Part shown: positions 60,673-64,000 of the stretch, one piece after another
How the letters are laid out: each line of letters starts with the position of its first letter
Position numbering within the stretch: position 1 is the stretch's first letter
From: CAVYHJ01 sp963768165 [NCBI: uncultured bacterium]
GTDB lineage: Bacteria; UBP4; UBA4092
Reading direction: 5' to 3'
Assembly (NCBI GenBank): GCA_963768165.1
Contig: CAVYHJ010000027.1
Coordinates: forward strand, 1 to 64,000
DNA length: 64,000 bases
Translations under genes and position numbers: made by a program
The notes under the pieces: generated by a model
The model's database searches: none
What the model was told of the DNA's origin: nothing
Seen by the model: only the letters and a program-made list of their open reading frames with translations

Positions 60673-61821
60673 TCAGGGGTTCCTAACAATCTCTTGAGAG
60701 TCATGGATGGTTATTTCCGGAGGAGAGTCTTTCCATAATTCTTCCGGGATTCCTGTGGCATATACGGGTACTATAGCAAAGTCCACTACTGTTCCCTCAG
60801 TAGGATGGGCGGAGTCAAAGGCAAAACTATATCCCGTCCATGTCAAATTTCCATTCCCATTAATAAAAGCCGTGGCAAAACTACCCCCGCTTGAATTTGA
60901 ATTCAAATCAACATATTCCACAATCGCCAGACTTCCATCCGGCGTATTGCGCTGATACCGTGCCAATGTTCCCCCGGGGTCATTCAACACGTAATATTTC
61001 TGTCCCGTATCGGTCACATTTTCCAGTGTGTCAATAGAAAATAACTCAATGTAATTATTAGTAGGTGCCCAAAGGTATTTATTATCTTTCGATACGGCTA
61101 AATCAAAAATGGATTCTCCACTAATATTTAAAACTTGAGTTGTCGAAACATTAAAGATGCTGTCAAAAGTAAGAACCCCCAAGCCATCCCAACCCGAACT
61201 ATAATAAAATCCCAGCTTTCCGTTGGGTGTAAAAGCAAAATAAAAAAACGAACCTGGTGGCGTAGGATAGGTCGTCGTCATCGTCAAAGTCCTTGTATTG
61301 TAGTTGATGGTATAGGCGCTAAACGTACTATAAGAAGATACTGCCAAAAGTCCTCGACCTAAAGGGTCTATCTGAGGTTCACTAATGGTAGGACCACTGG
61401 TTCCATTCACTAAATCTCCTGTTGAGGTTAAGGAATAGATATTCCACGATGTAATCACCAATTGGTCGTTGGGTGTAAAAGCAATAAAACTACTGGGAGT
61501 GGTTGACCCAATGGAAACCAAACTCCCATTCGATTGGATTTGATAACGGTAAATCACATCCCCCGAAGCAAAAAGAAATCGATTATCCGGGGAAACCGCC
61601 AACGAGCCATCAAGAAATTCATTATTCTCACCAGTAGTATACTGGATATAAGTATCGAGAATTTGCCCATTGGGAAGAATTTTTAACTGGTAAATCCTAC
61701 CAGGATTATCTTCTGCCGAGACCACAAACAAACTGTAATACGCCACGTAGGCATGACATAGGGAGGTCATGCCTACCAGAATAACAGTCATCAAAAGGAG
61801 TGGCATATTTCGCTTTTTCAT
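60673..61821 (-). CDS. Exported beta-propeller (lactonase/YVTN-like) protein, array member 2
   Basis: 382 residues. Signal peptide with VGMTSLCHA; repeats GSLAVSPDNRFLFAS, AFTPNDQLVITS, AFTPNGKLGFYYS, AVSKDNKYLWAP, LFSIDTLENVTDTGQ, ending SQEIVRNP. Its first ~100 residues are nearly identical to member 5 (54779) while the middle resembles member 3, so recombination between copies is likely. Downstream lies only a fragment of a partner gene. Confidence 0.75.
   Translation of the reverse strand: MKKRNMPLLLMTVILVGMTSLCHAYVAYYSLFVVSAEDNPGRIYQLKILPNGQILDTYIQYTTGENNEFLDGSLAVSPDNRFLFASGDVIYRYQIQSNGSLVSIGSTTPSSFIAFTPNDQLVITSWNIYSLTSTGDLVNGTSGPTISEPQIDPLGRGLLAVSSYSTFSAYTINYNTRTLTMTTTYPTPPGSFFYFAFTPNGKLGFYYSSGWDGLGVLTFDSIFNVSTTQVLNISGESIFDLAVSKDNKYLWAPTNNYIELFSIDTLENVTDTGQKYYVLNDPGGTLARYQRNTPDGSLAIVEYVDLNSNSSGGSFATAFINGNGNLTWTGYSFAFDSAHPTEGTVVDFAIVPVYATGIPEELWKDSPPEITIHDSQEIVRNP
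61747..61776 (-). repeat. 11-bp hairpin in signal-peptide codons, variant
   Basis: GTAGGCATGAC (61747-61757), 8-nt loop, GTCATGCCTAC (61766-61776). Loop codons differ from the other copies (synonymous changes) while the arms are conserved. Confidence 0.88.
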
Positions 61822-61873
61822 CTTCTTTTCTCAGTTATATTATACTCCATTCATCGTGTGACAACATTTAATA

Positions 61874-63358
61874 TTACGGATACAACTCTCTGAAAAATAG
61901 GGTGGAAATGGGAGTCCCGTCCCCTTCCAAATCATAATAGTCATTCCATAAGATCACAGGGTCACGGCGATTGACCGCATTGGTTGTAATCCGCGGAGTT
62001 CCTATAGGTTCAGTTTCAGGATTCCCATAGAGCAGCGTTATATTCCCCTCATTGGAAGTCAGTTCGGTGGTTCCCGAAGTCGGTTGCCATACCACCAGTT
62101 TCTGACCCGTACTCCTATACGTCAGATCAAATTGACCCGCATTCACATTGACGCTGGTGGGTCCATAGGTATTATCCGGGGTCCAGATATCGCTGGACGG
62201 AGTACTTAAATCATATGCCCGCAGAAAATTAAATCCCCCCGTTTCCAAAGCCGAAGAAAAATCTTGAAATGCCGGGGCACTTCCCGTGTAATTTGGATTA
62301 TACACCAACCGTATATTGGCTCCCGCATTGTGTCCCGATTCCGTGACTTTCCTACCACCCGAGATGGATAAACTGATTACACCAGATGGATTTACTACCA
62401 ATGGACTTTCCCACAAACTCGTCGTACCTGTACTGGGATTATTGAGAAACGCCAGTCGTACTCCATAAATTCCCTGTGAGGTATTCACGGCTTGCGGGTC
62501 ATAAGTCATACTGATGATATGTCCCTCCCCGCCAGAATAATTCCAATTGGAAATAAGGACATTACTGTCGCTCAAAGTGACATTACTGGTACTCAGGGAA
62601 AGCCGTGTTGCGCAGAGTTCGTTGGCAGATTGGACCGACAATTCCCACGTCACCCAGACATTGCTGTCCTGTCCGACAGAAAGCGAAAGGTCTTGCATAC
62701 CGGTTTGGGTCGAGATAATATCATAAAGTCCCAATAACGCCCACCCGCCGGTATCGCTTACGTACTTATAAATTCGCAAATGACTGGTGTAATAAGCACT
62801 AGTGCTATCCTGGTCTGTATACACCACACCCCCGACAATGGTATTGTCAAAGGGAGATACCGCTAACGATGCAATACATGGATAAGACTTAGTTACCGGC
62901 AAACCATAAACCATCCCTGTTACAAGCTGATTATTAATGGGTGTATTCGGCACATGATACCCGCATCCATTGTAATTAGTAGTGCTATTGTTATAATGAT
63001 AACTACTAGCATTGCCATAAAGCACCATGGATTGATCTATCAGGGTATTGGAATTCCATGTCCCAGATACCACATCGTTCCCGATAAAATTAGTGTTAGA
63101 TTCCCTCATAAAAACCGTCTCACCACTGTACACAAAGGATATATCCCCAAATACATCTGTCGTATAGACCACAGAACCGTTGTAGTGGTATCCAACATCC
63201 AAGCGTCCAATCGGGTCAATGGTACTGGTACTCAAAGTTGCAGGGATAAGACGATAGGTCGAACTATTATCCGCTGTCCCGTTGGTATTGGTATTGCCCA
63301 AGGAGGCGAAGATGGAATAACGATAGGTGGTTCCACCCGTGAGTGTCGTCGTTTTCAC
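61874..63358 (-). CDS. Beta-rich partner protein without signal peptide, copy 2
   Basis: 494 residues from GTG 63358, colinear with copy 1 at 57597. Mostly conservative substitutions, plus short insertions around residues 112-130 (an Asn/Tyr/Ser-rich stretch) and elsewhere. Ends STLFFRELYP. As in copy 1, the frame is in phase with the upstream propeller and separated from it by one TGA and 14 codons of identical DNA. Two diverged copies that both stay open for ~1.4 kb argue that the product is made. Function unknown. Confidence 0.6.
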   Translation of the reverse strand: MKTTTLTGGTTYRYSIFASLGNTNTNGTADNSSTYRLIPATLSTSTIDPIGRLDVGYHYNGSVVYTTDVFGDISFVYSGETVFMRESNTNFIGNDVVSGTWNSNTLIDQSMVLYGNASSYHYNNSTTNYNGCGYHVPNTPINNQLVTGMVYGLPVTKSYPCIASLAVSPFDNTIVGGVVYTDQDSTSAYYTSHLRIYKYVSDTGGWALLGLYDIISTQTGMQDLSLSVGQDSNVWVTWELSVQSANELCATRLSLSTSNVTLSDSNVLISNWNYSGGEGHIISMTYDPQAVNTSQGIYGVRLAFLNNPSTGTTSLWESPLVVNPSGVISLSISGGRKVTESGHNAGANIRLVYNPNYTGSAPAFQDFSSALETGGFNFLRAYDLSTPSSDIWTPDNTYGPTSVNVNAGQFDLTYRSTGQKLVVWQPTSGTTELTSNEGNITLLYGNPETEPIGTPRITTNAVNRRDPVILWNDYYDLEGDGTPISTLFFRELYP

Positions 63359-63400
63359 GGCACCTTGATCTACCGCCGCACCGCGTCCTTTTGCGAGAAA

Positions 63401-64000
63401 TCAGTTAAGAATCTTTTGGGAATCATGGATAATTATTTCTGGCGGAGAGTCTTTCCATAATTCTTCCGGAATTCCTGTGGCATACACGGGGATAATCGCA
63501 ATGTCAACTTCTGTACTACCTGTCGGATGCACCGAATCAAACGCAAAGGTATATCCCGTCCAACTCAGAGAACCATCGCCATTAATAAAAGCGGTTGCAA
63601 TTGCTCCCCCAGGAGGAGGAAGCTGTGGGTCTTCATAAGATATAATCGCCAATTGTTGGTCAGGAGTAATCCGTAACCACCGTATACCTCCACCATTAGT
63701 ATATCTTTGACCAGTATCAGTCACATTTCCCAAAGTATCAATATTAAACAAAGCGATTCCCCCACCAAATAGTGTTGCCCAAACAAATTTATTATTTGAA
63801 GAAACTACCAAGTCGTCAATAGATTCCTCACTAATATTTAAAATTTGTGATGTCGAAACATTAAAGACGCTGTCAATGGTGAGAACCCCCAAGCCATCCC
63901 AACCCCAACTATAAAAGAATCCTAGTTTTCCGTTGGGTGTAAAAGCAAAATAAAAAGGCGAACTTACTTCAAGAGGATAGGTCGTAGTCAAGCTTAACGT
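63401..64000 (-). CDS. Exported beta-propeller protein, array member 1, C-terminal half (cut by window edge)
   Basis: The last ~199 residues of a propeller nearly identical to member 3 (59049): AFTPNGKLGFFYSWGWDGLGVLTIDS, VVSSNNKFVWATLFGGG, RITPDQQLAIISYEDPQLPPPGG, PVYATGIPEELWKDSPPE, ending HDSQKILN then TGA. The 5' half lies beyond the window. Confidence 0.78.
   Translation of the reverse strand, partial: TLSLTTTYPLEVSSPFYFAFTPNGKLGFFYSWGWDGLGVLTIDSVFNVSTSQILNISEESIDDLVVSSNNKFVWATLFGGGIALFNIDTLGNVTDTGQRYTNGGGIRWLRITPDQQLAIISYEDPQLPPPGGAIATAFINGDGSLSWTGYTFAFDSVHPTGSTEVDIAIIPVYATGIPEELWKDSPPEIIIHDSQKILN

Overview
The window comes from a diderm (Gram-negative) bacterium of moderate GC content, about 43-45% by eye. 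Evidence for two membranes is an OmpL-like outer-membrane porin, a secretin-related protein and many Sec-exported proteins; sigma-54 promoters and a NifA-type activator are also present. RpoB and RpoC are full length and give no phylum by eye. The mixture (secreted propeller arrays, DnaD/DnaC-like helicase loaders, dispersed palindromic repeats, several amt-P-II pairs) fits a little-studied lineage better than a well-known proteobacterium, but I cannot place it.

Layout. (1) 1-5.8 kb, + strand: a decaying tandem array of secreted PQQ-type beta-propeller genes, each originally followed by a large beta-rich protein without a signal peptide. Only one downstream partner is complete; the others are fragments. 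(2) 6-10.3 kb: an SGNH-fold protein, a truncated paralogue of it, an ECF sigma/zinc anti-sigma pair and a secretin-domain protein. (3) 10.34-10.92 kb: a gene-poor stretch holding a promoter-hairpins-terminator unit that looks like a small structured RNA. (4) 10.9-16.5 kb, - strand: two duplicated exported GH13 alpha-glucanases and an MBL-fold protein. (5) 16.6-20.1 kb: rlmD, with a palindromic repeat inserted in frame, and an overlapping three-gene unit of YdjC/HpnK-like deacetylase, small EamA-like protein and GT2. (6) 20.2-23.2 kb: an IS4-like transposase inside a palindromic repeat cluster, and a RAYT (Y1 transposase) with its REP sequences.

(7) 23.4-38 kb, - strand, is a nitrogen-assimilation island: three amt-P-II pairs (two are a recent 2-kb tandem duplication), a porin-led operon carrying three small mutually similar helical proteins and a DUF2934 protein, a CPA2 antiporter, a NifA-like activator and a fourth P-II gene. 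Four -24/-12 (sigma-54) promoters can be read directly. A recurring TGACAA-N2-TTGTCA-type palindrome or half-site lies upstream of each, so the island looks like one sigma-54 regulon. An IS5-like element with inverted repeats and a target duplication sits just upstream of the porin promoter. (8) 38-50.8 kb, - strand: housekeeping genes rpoB-rpoC-TPR-cysS-dnaD-like-dnaC-like-small basic protein-P-II. (9) 51-54.7 kb, + strand: two Gfo/Idh/MocA oxidoreductases, a CmoB-like methyltransferase and a membrane protein. (10) 54.8-64 kb, - strand: a second tandem array, alternating secreted beta-propellers with signal-less beta-rich partners, some of them truncated.

The two terminal arrays share three unexplained properties. 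Every intact propeller gene (7 of 7) has an mRNA-strand inverted repeat of 10 bp or more at the signal-peptide/mature junction, with four unrelated sequences. Two unrelated protein families end in the same C-terminal octapeptide, LFxxE[LF][YF]P. Signal-less partners directly follow exported propellers by a 4-nt overlap, by an in-frame UGA, or by a frameshift. These features, the three-paralogue small-protein operon and the sRNA candidate are the most novel things in the window.
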